From Colias croceus (taxonomy: Eukaryota > Arthropoda > Insecta > Lepidoptera > Pieridae): DNA of 64,000 nt. Shown here piece after piece: positions 22,909 through 33,023 of this stretch (position 1 is the first letter of the stretch; the number at the start of each line of letters is the position of its first letter). A program made the translations under genes and the position numbers. Where the stretch lies: the NCBI RefSeq assembly GCF_905220415.1, contig NC_059552.1:7517001-7581000 (forward strand). The letters run 5' to 3'. The notes beneath the pieces were generated by a model. That model was not told the DNA's origin, ran no database searches, and saw nothing but the letters and a program-made list of their open reading frames with translations.

Positions 22909-23760
22909 TTTTCTCTTTATTTACTCTGTAATATCAATATATTTTTCTACTTTCGGTATTTCAAATGAATACAACTATGATTTACAAAAACGTAAAATGA
23001 CATATCATCGTCGATGTCACAGATTATAAAATATTTAACTTGAATTGTGTAGATAAAAAATATCTGATATAGCTTATTATTGTGCTTATTATTTTGTCCA
23101 AGACACAATTAGTGGAATATTTTTTATAATGTTTTATATTAAGAAAAAATGTTGTGTGGTTTTATGAAACCACGGTAAAAGTGAAATTTTTTTTCACATC
23201 GTATTTGTACGATAATTATCGTACGTTTCGTGCGTCACGCGACATGCGCTACACAGACCAAAAAGTTTGAGACGATGTAATAAAAGTTTCACTTTAAAAA
23301 ATATTTTTCGTGGACAACTTATATGAAAAAGAATATATTAAGTAGGTATATAGCTGACTAAGTATACCTACTGTGGTATCGTTCACGACCGCGACGCGGA
23401 CGGACGGTGGCTTAATAGCCTAAAACCACCTAAAACTATACCTAATTGCCAAAGCAGCTGATAGTCCTTTTTCATTAAAAATAATGTCCTTTGTAGAGAG
23501 AATACATCATTTCAATGCAAGTAACTTTCGCCCATTGCATATGCATAAAGTTGATAAACGTTTTAGAACATATTATATACCAAAGCAAAATATCATTAGG
23601 TAGGTACAAGATAAACTAAATGATCAAAATATGTACTACCTACTTGAATTAAAAGGTAATTAAGAAAATAAGCATGACACAAATTACTTACCTACTTGTA
23701 ATTGTAAATTTATTTATGTAGCTCTGTTGTTTATTTTACCTCGTGTAGTTTTATAAGATA

Positions 23761-24788
23761 CTAGCTGTTGCCCGCGACTTCGTCCGCGATTACGTCGTTT
23801 TAGGTCATTCGTCGTTTAAAAAAAAATACGTGACACTTTATTTTTGAATGTTCTTAATTGTCTCTTATAAAATTTAACTACATTAAAATTGAAAACTCTG
23901 ATAAGAAAATCTTAAAATCGGAGAAAATCGAAAATCTGAGGAAAACATGTATGAATGTGATTTAAATTCTACATTACTTAGTATTTCAAAATATAATAAT
24001 CTAAATTAAATGTAGATTAACAGTTTGAGCGCACCGATATAGAATATGTAGCTAAGTATTAAATTACGTTAGTTTACATAGTAACAAAACAAAAACACGA
24101 TGACTTTCTTTCGCGCTCGGTACCACAAACTAAGCATGTTAATGGTACGTGGCCCGCGTCACTTGACCCCCCGCGAGTTCCCCTCCGTTGCTATGCGAAA
24201 ATACATTCGTCGCCCTGCTGTAGGAAAAATTGTAATACTGTGGCCTAGGCGTTATAACACGCCCAGGGAGTTCCTGAGTACCGATAGACGTCCGTCTATC
24301 TATGCACCCTATCATTTGTCAAACGGTCTTCATATTGAGTAAAAGTTTCAGATTCAGAGTGTTATAGACAAATATAATCAGAAAGCTTCGAACTCCTAAG
24401 CTATCGGAAGTTACCGTGTTATTGTGAGTCAACCATAAAAGATAGACATTTATGATGTCGGGAGATATTTTTTATATAATAAGGAGAACATTTCTTTCAT
24501 ACATGATTTCTGTGTAGCTTTATTCTGTGTACCATAAAGGTTGCACACGCGACGAAAGCTTAAAAATGGAGTTACTGCTCTGCTCAGGAGTATGAAAAAT
24601 AATTGTACCAAGTTTAAATCCGTCGAGTAGTTTTTGTTTCTGTAACGGTTATACGGACAGACAGACGGACAAAAATTTTACTGTTTGCTTCTTTAGCATC
24701 AGTGTCGATCCCTAATCACCCCGTGATAGTTATTTAGGAAATATATTTCATGTACAGATTTAATATAAGTATACATAATATATTTAGA
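23761..24788 (-). mobile_element. Probable Helitron, boundaries partly inferred
   Basis: The plus-strand left end A|CTAGCTGTTGCCCGCGACTTCG is a clear Helitron 3' terminus with hairpin. A 5'-type half (GACAGACAGACGGACAAAAA, then TTTCATGTACAGATTTAATA) lies at about 24655-24790 and could close at GA|T at 24788. An open frame at 24100-24342 containing two TPREF stretches lies inside, and I do not take it for a gene. Alternatively this 3' end belongs to the larger paralogue ending at 27772. Confidence 0.45.
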
Positions 24789-25017
24789 TTCCAATTTCCA
24801 TGTAACGTTAAATTCGACTATACAATAATTACTAACAGACAACGCAGGTTACTCTCGTTTCCGTAAGTTGAGGCGGCTACATATTCGGTCCTCATAACAT
24901 CACTTTTAGTGAACGAAACGACAGCGCGGTTTAATTCGATGCCAACACCATAAGAAAAAAGGAAATATTTTTAATTGTGAAAAAATATTATGATTTACAC
25001 TATTAACACTATTTTAA

Positions 25018-25337
25018 TCTATATTATATTACATAATAATAAATCTGTTGAAGGGTTAATTCTGTACATTGAAAATATTGAAAAAATAAATTGCAGGGGG
25101 TGTTACTGGATCGATACCAAACCCAAATATTATGTGATTAAAAAATGTTTGTCTGTCTGTCTGTCTGTATGTGAAGGCATCACGTGAAAACTAACGGTTC
25201 GATTTCGATGATACTTGGTATAATTATACCTTATTATCCTGGGCATAAAATAGGATACTTTTCATCCCGGAAAAATACGTAGAAAAAAAACTAAATCTTA
25301 ATTTTTCCGCGCGGATGGAGTCGCGGGCGGAAGCTAG
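25018..25337 (+). mobile_element. Non-autonomous Helitron (320 bp)
   Basis: Sister of 1851-2169 in the opposite orientation. It starts TCTATATTATATTACATAAT and ends CGCGGATGGAGTCGCGGGC followed by GGAAGCTAG, between A25017 and T25338. It includes (TGTC)n and TCACGTGAAAACTAACGGTT. Confidence 0.82.
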
Positions 25338-26253
25338 TATAAAATATATGGCTGTGAGTGTGTAAAAATAAATCCAGCTAGTTTCACATCACACTTATGT
25401 TTATAATTAGCTATACGACATGAAAATATACATATTAATTACCAAGCAATAATCATACAGGTAAATACTGAAGAAAAGTATTAACAGTCAAAGTTTATTT
25501 TAGTAATAACATTTAACAACATGTCAATGATGAAGAAATAATAATTATCAACGAACTAACCTTTTCTATAATACTTAACACAGCACATTTTTTAAATTAT
25601 CTTGCTCAACTCTGCTCAAAAATTTGAGGGTTTTGTTGGAACTTTAATGTGTCAAAACTATGATATATATCTAAACTACGATACAACTTGCATGCGGAAA
25701 TGCTCATTACAATCAGTTAATTTAAAGAATAACTAACAACATACTATTCAATTTTATTGAGCTGTTGAATATCTTTTGCCTGGAAGAGATCACCGCCGCC
25801 AAGCCGCCGCCTAATAAATATACTGTGTTTTCTTATAAAATCGTAACATACTTAATTTCTTTTATCTTCTAAATTTTAATAAATTTATAACTAAGTTCTT
25901 TTTATCTAAAAATGAGCTTGAGCTTATATTAGGCAAAAGTATACATTAACTTTTTATAATTTCAGGACCGCACCTTAAATGGGGCCTCGGAAAATATGCC
26001 TACGGGTTATTAATAGAGAAATGATACACAACAAAGTTATGTTGGTTCCATTTTATTTATAAAATATAATGAAAATGGACAAATATAAAACATATTATGT
26101 AAAATGATTAAAAATAAATAAATGAAGCAACTACGATTCAAAGAAAACATCTTTTTCAGTGTGAAAATGCTCTAAGCAATCCTGGATGATGAGTCATGTA
26201 CTCTCATCCCAGTACGGTCGGTGCCTCGATAGCCATAACGATAAATATTATAA

Positions 26254-26890
26254 TCAGATAACAGCAAAGTCAGAATAAAAATCATAACTTGTACAGTTGT
26301 GAGTGCAAAATTTATGTTTCATTTGACAATAACATTTTTTCGGTACTAAAACGTAGTATGTAGTTTGATATATGGTTGGCCGCCCCTTCTCTCCTTCCTG
26401 AAAAATATCCTCCAAAATTACCCGAGATACTTCCAATGATTGAACCATACGTTGGACATTAACTTCAGTCAAAAATTGACGAAGCGGATGATTACTACTT
26501 TCCACTTAATCCTCGCTGCCACTATCTTCATCATCAAATCATCAATTTTCAAGTGGTGTTGTAAAATTGTCAGCAGAAATAGTCTTCCAAAGGCGATATA
26601 ATTTTATGAATATTGAATCTGTAAATAAAAAAATCAAAAGTTAATTGTAAATCTATAAAAAAAGCTACTTACAAATAAAGTTTTATCAACAAACTACTGT
26701 TCCCAACGCACCTCAAAATCTTGTAAAAGTCAAAAAGAATTCATCATTCTATTATTTCATTCTAAAAGTGTAATAAAATACTTTATAAAACCAATAAAAT
26801 ACACGAATTGCTATATTATAAAAAATAAATACCTATAAAAGTAATAACTTACCTTTTGTATGGTGAAAATTCACAAAACACGAAGATTGA
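26254..26890 (-). pseudogene. Paralogue of the decayed spliced ORF
   Basis: The minus-strand frame with RMVQSLEVSR and ILEDIFQEGEKGRP parallels 12308-12525. An intron at 26619-26852 has the same GTAAG donor and TTTATTTACAG acceptor context. Its upstream exon is interrupted by the foldback element at 26889. It has stops relative to the first copy. Confidence 0.4.
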
Positions 26891-27010
26891 ATTTGATATT
26901 TTTGGTTTTATGACATTCAATTTATAAAGAATAGAAACATTCGATCACGAAATTATGCGGGTTCGAGTCCCGCCTCGTGATCGAATTTTTTCTATTCTTT
27001 ATAAATTTAT
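26889..27010 (-). mobile_element. Foldback tRNA retroposon, copy 2 (internally deleted, 122 bp)
   Basis: The arm start AATTTATAAAGAATAGAAAC on the left and TTCTATTCTTTATAAATTTA on the right are inverted. Only GCGGGTTCGAGTCCCGCCTC remains of the tRNA part. The 3' tail (GACATTCAA, TTTATG, TTGGTTTTATG on the plus strand) is at the left, so the element is on the minus strand. It is flanked by a 14-bp duplication differing at one base: AAAACACGAAGATT (26875-26888) and AAAACTCGAAGATT (27011-27024). Confidence 0.7.
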
Positions 27011-28153
27011 AAAACTCGAAGATTTTAAAAATGTAACCAATGAACGCAATCAATGTTAGATTAATTGTAATGGTGTCTAGTTTGACTTAAAATAATAAAC
27101 ATCTACCTACCCTCACTTTTAAAAATGTAGTATATTCACACGAAATATAAGCGCACCTTATAGGGAAGGGAAGATATGGGTTAAAGAGTTAAATAAATAA
27201 CATGATTATATTTAAATTATTAATTTTCAACAGTATGTTCAGTAGTGTTAACATGTAAATTGATTTGATTTTTACGAAATCTCATAGATGGCGCTGTTTC
27301 AAATTTGTCTTTATACTACTAAATTCATTAAACTGTTTCTCTGCCCAAATTACGTAAATGACATAGTTTTTATTTTGTAAAGCTAGATAATAGCATGGCT
27401 TACTCGAAACCAACATTGAAACATGAGTCTTAAGATTGTACGCTGTCGTAGTACACGTAATATGTAAGAAAAATAAAGGTTCACTGCTCCTCCCCCGAAG
27501 GTGATATCATGATAATATGTATAAACTATCCTCACCCGACCTCTAAGGAATATTCATGCAAAATTTGAAGTAAATCTATTCAGTACTTTCTGAGATTAGC
27601 AAGGAAATACATACAGACAAACAGACAAACAGACAAACAGACAAACAGACAAAAATTCTAAAAACTATGTTTTTGGCTTCTATATCGATTATAGATCATG
27701 GATTATGTATTCTTTTAAAAAAATATTCAATGTACAGTTTTGACTTTCCTACGATTTTATTATATGTATAGATAGGTAGGTACTTACATAAGATTTATGT
27801 AGTTAAGTTTTAATATTGCTTAATATAAGGAAAATATAAAGGAAACTTTAATGATCTTAAAAATTACAATAGACTTCTTAAAATATTAACATATTATGAT
27901 TTAATCTACTTAGAAATAGCTGGAGAATTTTCTTATAAATTTTATTATCTATTGAAAGATTTTACTGCACTATTCTCTCATAGTTAATGTATTATAAAAA
28001 AAAGATAACTTTAGCCGTAAAATGTATCTAACTACTATGATCCATAAACTTAGTCTCAAAAGAAATAAAAGACACAAAAAGTGCTACGGAAAAAAGAAGA
28101 GGTTGCTATATTGTTATGGGTTATAGAAAAATAAAGCGTAAGAGAAAAAAATA

Positions 28154-28159
28154 TTTATT
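28154..28159 (-). terminator. Polyadenylation signal of the truncated beta-ureidopropionase
   Basis: On the minus strand AATAAA begins directly after the second TGA (28160-28162). This fits a transcript whose original stop was that second TGA. Confidence 0.5.
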
Positions 28160-28234
28160 TCAGTTTTCAACAACTTTCTGGAGCTTATCAGCGTACATTT
28201 CTAAACGCGAAGTCATATGAAATCCCCACTGATC

Positions 28235-29245
28235 TCATATTTGTCTACATTGGTTCAGATCAACTTCTGCTATCAGTAAACCGTCTCGATTTCTTGGTAA
28301 GCCTGGTGTTCTAAACCCATTGGGAGCAGTCACGTAACTGGAACCGTAGTAAGACCTTTTAATTGTGTCTTTACCAACAGTAAATTCTTCTGTTCCAACT
28401 CTATTGATGCTACAAGTGACGTACCCATTGGCTATAGCAGCATTGCGAGCCTCAATACCCCAGAATGATTCACCGAATTCTGAAATAGTTGCTGACGGAT
28501 TAAAAACTACCTCAGCTCTATTCAGAGCAAACATCAACCAATTTAATGCATGATGCCGCCCATAGCAAATATTTACAGCAATTTTTCCGTATTTCGTATC
28601 AAATACTGGATGGTTGGTGTTGCCAGGTTCATAATACGATGTTTCACTAAAACTTCCAACGCTTGGCAGATGGTTTTTACGGTGTTTACCAACATAATTG
28701 CCCTGTTCATTGATAACTACTGCCGTATTCCACCAAACACCATCCTCATTTTCCAATATCGGTGATATGATAATTATTTCGTATTTTTTAGCCAACTTGC
28801 TGAGGAATTTTGTACTAGGTCCGTCAACAGCAGATTCTGCAAAGTCAGCCCATCGTTCTTTTTCTCTTGTGCACAAAAAGAAAGGCATCGACCATGTTTC
28901 TTGTAAACACAATATTTTCACCGCTTCCGAAGCCGCTGCATCAATAATTCTTTCTACTTTATCGAATATGGCTTGCCTTTGTTCATTTATGGGCTTATCA
29001 GTTGATAAAACAATTGAATGTTGTACCAAACCTAACCTCAAAATTCTCGGTTCACGAAGTTGCTCCTTTGAGGCGTGAAACGCATACCCCAAAACATCAA
29101 AATTATATTTTACGCCTGCATCTTTTGTAGAATTATTTATTTTCAACTCACAGTGCTCGCTCCTTCCATAATATATTCTATTAAATTCTCTCAATTCGTT
29201 TCCACTCAAATTATTCTTGATAACATCGTCGAGAGATCGCTCCAT
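28235..29245 (-). CDS. pyd3: Beta-ureidopropionase paralogue, cut short by an in-frame stop
   Basis: A 336-aa frame of the nitrilase superfamily. The enzyme hydrolyses N-carbamoyl-beta-alanine (or beta-aminoisobutyrate) to the amino acid, the last step of pyrimidine catabolism, in the cytosol. The catalytic Glu (LQETW, residue 116), Lys (GKHRK, residue 190) and Cys (NICYGRHHALNW, residue 227) are all kept, as are YYGR, FCTREKERW and YYGSSYVTAPNG. The stop TGA (28235-28237) stands where relatives have Arg/Lys before DxW. The frame stays open for 24 more family-like codons (DQWGFHMTSRLEMY...) to TGA at 28160-28162. One base change could explain the truncation. It is intronless, AT-rich, and divergent from the full-length copy 1.7 kb away. 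It could be a young pseudogene, a polymorphism, an assembly error, or a shortened enzyme. Confidence 0.9.
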   Translation of the reverse strand: MERSLDDVIKNNLSGNELREFNRIYYGRSEHCELKINNSTKDAGVKYNFDVLGYAFHASKEQLREPRILRLGLVQHSIVLSTDKPINEQRQAIFDKVERIIDAAASEAVKILCLQETWSMPFFLCTREKERWADFAESAVDGPSTKFLSKLAKKYEIIIISPILENEDGVWWNTAVVINEQGNYVGKHRKNHLPSVGSFSETSYYEPGNTNHPVFDTKYGKIAVNICYGRHHALNWLMFALNRAEVVFNPSATISEFGESFWGIEARNAAIANGYVTCSINRVGTEEFTVGKDTIKRSYYGSSYVTAPNGFRTPGLPRNRDGLLIAEVDLNQCRQI

Positions 29246-29337
29246 TTTATTTCAATACACGATCCAATGTAGCTTTGTATAGATAAGTAAATATTGCGTA
29301 AGAACTTGAGACGCAAATAAAGTTACTTATTACATGT

Positions 29338-29345
29338 TTATATAT
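29338..29345 (-). promoter_or_regulatory. TATA-like box upstream of the truncated beta-ureidopropionase
   Basis: Minus-strand TATATAAA about 93 bases upstream of the ATG. This leaves room for a 5' UTR of about 60 bases. AT-rich context makes a chance match possible. Confidence 0.35.
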
Positions 29346-29794
29346 GCTTAACAACACCGGTTGGGGCTTGATGCATTGACTATTAACTTGGTCTCATTCA
29401 CAGTTCGAATGTGTTATAATTGCCATATGCTAAAAATATCTAGGCAGTCTAACCTAGTCACGTAGGCTGCAGGTATTCAACATAATTACTATGGGTAGAA
29501 TAAATTATTTGCAATTATTAACACTGCACACAAAACTTACACGTACATTGTAGGTACATCAGTTGTAAACATATCCAATCCAATCAATCTGATCAATAAT
29601 AGATATAGTAATGAAAAAGTTATTTATATCTAGATATGTATCAAATAATCAAAAGAAAAAGAAAACTACTGTTTTTAAGTTTAATGAAATAATTTACCAA
29701 TAATTTTTTTAACAAGCGCGATTATACATACAAATACAACACACACACACATTCAAAATTCATTGCGTAATTTTAAAGATCTTCACAACATACC

Positions 29795-30011
29795 TAGTAT
29801 TTATAAAACAAAGTCGCTTTATCTGTCTCTATATCCCTATGTATGCTTAAATCTTCAAAACAACGCAACGGATTTTTAATACCTAGATCACTCTATCTAG
29901 GTATTAAAAAACCGCATCAAAAATTCAAGCATTCAAGAGGAAGGTTTTAGTATAATATTATAATTTATTAGGTTTTAGACACAGCGGGCGAAGCCGCGGG
30001 TGAAAAGCTAG
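29795..30011 (+). mobile_element. Non-autonomous Helitron with an internal inversion
   Basis: The 3' end GCGGGCGAAGCCGCGGGTGA then AAAGCTAG|T is clear. The 5' end is degenerate near CCTAGTATTTATAAAACAAA. Inside, about 32 bases that read GATGCGGTTTT...AGAGTGAT in sister copies are inverted here, leaving a perfect 16-bp palindrome around 29874-29911. Confidence 0.7.
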
Positions 30012-30897
30012 TAGTTTATAGGTAATATAGGGCCAGACTATACGTAGTATATTATTATTAGTCTGTGGCCAGACATACATACAGTGGGAAGCAGCTTTTT
30101 TTTTACAGATGCTGTGATACATTTAAGACATTTCTGTAATTCATTAAATACAAAATGTTAGTTAATAATATATAATAATATTAGATGAAGTATTTTTACG
30201 ACTTTAACTATTTATTTGAGCAAAAAACCTATAATATTTAGAAATCTATATTCCATTTTAAGACCTTTTCAATGACACCTCAGTCGTCATATTCAAGAAT
30301 TTATTTTATTATCCCTTTACTGAGAGCCCTTAAAGGTTAAAAATATTTATTTTTCAAATATTGTAACCTATAAGTTAACACTAATATGCAGGTAATTATT
30401 AACATTTTAAATGTGCGTGTCCAATTAAAAATGTGGTCAAAATCTTCGCCTGTACGTGATTGACGCATACACAAACATACAAACAGAAAAAATAGGTATA
30501 AAATGTATATAGTTATGTATGACATAGTTTTGTGGTCTTTAAATATATAAACAAATTTCATAGCAATTATTATACTATTTAAGAAAATGGACCGAAATGG
30601 TCTGGTTAGGTACTGTTTTAATACTTTTAATACATGAAAGTTTATCTATTCTAGTAACAAAGTGAAGTTCAAATAGTTAATGGATTTATTAACAACGTGA
30701 ACTTCGCTTTATTACTTCATAATTATCAAGTCGTAAAACTAATAATGAGAGTTTACTCTCGGCTAATCAAATATTTTCGTTCATACGATATTGTTTCAAA
30801 CATATCTAAGGTCACGGATCTCTAGTGGAACCACCCAAGTAGATAAACAACGACATCTCATTAAATGCTCTACACAACCGGTGACAAGCCGCTAAGC

Positions 30898-30905
30898 TAT
30901 ATAAA
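30898..30905 (+). promoter_or_regulatory. TATA box of the full-length beta-ureidopropionase gene
   Basis: TATATAAA followed by GGCGGG, with an initiator-like TCAATC about 33 bases downstream (near 30931) and the ATG at 30969. Spacing fits an RNA polymerase II TATA promoter with a 5' UTR of about 38 bases. Intergenic 29246-30897 otherwise holds a Helitron and AT-rich DNA. Confidence 0.65.
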
Positions 30906-30968
30906 GGCGGGATTGATCGAGAAAATGTAGTCAATCGAACCTTATACATCAAATCGCACGCATTCAAC

Positions 30969-32153
30969 ATGGAAGGAGAAACTAAAAGCCTCGAATCTAT
31001 CATCGAAAACAATCTAAGCGGCCGGGACTTGGACGAGTTTAATAGAATATACTATGGACGGAAGAACCACCATGAGGTCCAGCTGAAGGATTCTTCCATT
31101 GCTGCCGCCAAGGACAACAACTTTGAAATCGCTGCCTACGCATTCCCTGCTAAGAAGGAGCACACCAGGCCACCTAGAATCGTCAAGGTCGGAGTAATTC
31201 AGCACTCCATTGCTGCACCCACTGACCGGCCAATCAATGAACAAAAGAATGCTATTTTCGCGAAAGTCAAGAAAATCATCGACGTAGCTGGCCAAGAGGG
31301 CGTCAACATCCTTTGTTTCCAAGAGCTATGGAATATGCCATTCGCGTTTTGCACCAGAGAGAAGCAACCTTGGTGTGAATTCGCTGAATCCGCTGAAGAT
31401 GGTCCTACAACGCGTTTCCTTCGCGAGCTTGCAATCAAATACGCAATGGTCATCGTATCTTCCATCCTCGAAAGGGACGAGAAACACGCAGATATCCTGT
31501 GGAACACCGCAGTTATTATTAGCGATACTGGTAACGTGATCGGCAAGCACCGCAAAAACCACATTCCGAGAGTGGGCGACTTCAATGAATCTAATTACTA
31601 CATGGAGGGCAACACGGGACACCCAGTTTTTGCGACTAGGTACGGTAAAATTGCTGTTAACATTTGCTTCGGGCGTCATCACGTTTTGAACTGGATGATG
31701 TTCGGCCAGAACGGCGCTGAGATTGTTTTTAACCCGTCAGCGACGATCGCCGCAGAGGCCGGTAGCGAGTACATGTGGAATATCGAGGCGAGGAACGCTG
31801 CTATCACCAATTGCTACTTCACAGCGGCTATCAACAGAGTTGGTTTTGAAGAGTTCCCGAATGAGTTCACTTCGGCTGATGGAAAACCTGCGCATAAAGA
31901 TTTGGGGTTGTTCTATGGTTCCAGCTACTTCTCCGCTCCAGATGGAGTCAGGTGCCCAGGCTTATCGCGTACTAAAGATGGTTTATTAATTTCCGTAATG
32001 GATTTGAACATGAACAGGCAGATAAGAGACCGTCGTTGTTATTACATGACACAACGTTTGGATATGTACGTTAAGAGTCTGAGCAAGGTTTTGGAGTTAG
32101 ATTTTAAGCCCCAGGTTGTACATGAGAACGAGAAATGTAAGGATAAGGAATAA
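30969..32153 (+). CDS. pyd3: Beta-ureidopropionase, full length (N-carbamoyl-beta-alanine amidohydrolase)
   Basis: A single-exon 394-aa member of the nitrilase superfamily that converts N-carbamoyl-beta-alanine to beta-alanine, CO2 and ammonia. In insects beta-alanine also feeds cuticle tanning (established for the family, not shown here). The catalytic triad is Glu119 (FQELW), Lys196 (GKHRKNH) and Cys233 (NICFGRHHVLNW). These positions equal those of the vertebrate enzymes, so the start is right. Other conserved parts are FNRIYYGR, RPINEQKNAIF, FCTREKQPWCEFAES, NPSATI, EARNAAITN, YGSSYFSAPDG and the C-terminal RDRRCYYMTQRLDMY. Codons are GC-richer than in the truncated divergent copy. Both copies lack introns, suggesting duplication of an intronless gene. 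It has a TATA promoter and AATAAA at 32211. Confidence 0.97.
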   Translation: MEGETKSLESIIENNLSGRDLDEFNRIYYGRKNHHEVQLKDSSIAAAKDNNFEIAAYAFPAKKEHTRPPRIVKVGVIQHSIAAPTDRPINEQKNAIFAKVKKIIDVAGQEGVNILCFQELWNMPFAFCTREKQPWCEFAESAEDGPTTRFLRELAIKYAMVIVSSILERDEKHADILWNTAVIISDTGNVIGKHRKNHIPRVGDFNESNYYMEGNTGHPVFATRYGKIAVNICFGRHHVLNWMMFGQNGAEIVFNPSATIAAEAGSEYMWNIEARNAAITNCYFTAAINRVGFEEFPNEFTSADGKPAHKDLGLFYGSSYFSAPDGVRCPGLSRTKDGLLISVMDLNMNRQIRDRRCYYMTQRLDMYVKSLSKVLELDFKPQVVHENEKCKDKE

Positions 32154-32210
32154 TATGGATCATGGCACTGTTGTTTTTGTTTCAAAAATATTATAAGTTA
32201 AGTTGATAAA

Positions 32211-32216
32211 AATAAA
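32211..32216 (+). terminator. Polyadenylation signal of full-length beta-ureidopropionase
   Basis: AATAAA 58 bases after the TAA stop, in the context TAAAAATAAAAGCA. Confidence 0.6.
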
Positions 32217-32838
32217 AGCATTTATGAAAATATATACCTACCTATATCTTTTATTTTTTAGTTAAGTTTTCAAGTTGTAATGAATTATCCTTTTTGTTTT
32301 TATCAAGTTGTTTAATGTTGATATTATGCATAACTTACATGCTATGAAATTTATTTACGTACCTACACGTAGGTACCTACATAAGATTTAATCAAAGTAC
32401 TACGATGTAATTATATTCTAAATCTATTATGCATTATTGCACATTCTTAGATCTTAAAACCATATGTACTTATATAAAACAGGAATGAATTATTTGTTAA
32501 TAACTTTCTGATTTTTTATTTAACAAACAAGTCTTAAATTTCGAAAACCTATTTCATTATAAGGCCTAAGTATATATTTTATTAAAATATAAAACATATA
32601 TTATTTCAATTACATATTCAATAACCAAAAATAGGAATTAACTATGTAATATGAAGTAATAGGTATTAATTGTTTCTATTCTTTCTCGAAACAGCTTTTC
32701 TATGCATGTAGTAATATGATGGTATCTACAATAAACATGTTTTCGTAAAATTTTCCATACATTGCACACACGAAAAATAATAGGTATTTATTACTAAATT
32801 TAATCAACTTTTTGCTGCAAATCTGCAATGTATAGATA

Positions 32839-33023
32839 CTAGCTGTGCCCTGCGGTTTTAACTGCAGTGCTCCACTCTTGTTGATCTTACGTGATGATAT
32901 ATATAGCCTATAGCCTTCCTCGATAAAAGGGCTATCTAACACCGAAAGAATTTTTCAAAGTTCCTGAGATTAGCGCGTTCAAACAAACAAACAAACTCTT
33001 CAGCTTTATATAGTTAGTATAGA
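32839..33023 (-). mobile_element. Non-autonomous Helitron (185 bp)
   Basis: Plus-strand left end A|CTAGCTGTGCCCTGCGGTTTT and right end TATATAGTTAGTATAGA|T. It shares GATAAAAGGGCTATCTAACA and GAGATTAGCG with the opposite-strand copy at 44748-44920. Confidence 0.8.

Larger units (their letters stand above)
25840..27772 (-). mobile_element. Second copy of the large Helitron family (3' end not resolved)
   Basis: The 5' terminus matches the large Helitron (plus-strand end TTTATTATATGTATAGA|T). Homology to 11.7-13.5 kb extends leftward: AGCCATAACGATAA, CGGTACTAAAACGTAG, GAAAAATATCCTC, CATACGTTGGA, TCTCATAGATGGCG, AACAGACAAACAGACAAACA. Its minisatellite and left end are not found, so it is truncated or rearranged. 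A foldback retroposon interrupts it at 26889-27010. Confidence 0.6.

Noticed and set aside
24100..24342. 80-codon frame with two TPREF stretches
   Set aside because: Lies inside a probable Helitron and has no known homology that I can recall.
28365..29272. Plus-strand frames opposite the truncated beta-ureidopropionase
   Set aside because: Antisense shadows of a conserved coding region.
31014..31989. Antisense and alternate frames over the full-length beta-ureidopropionase
   Set aside because: Shadows caused by its GC-rich codon use.
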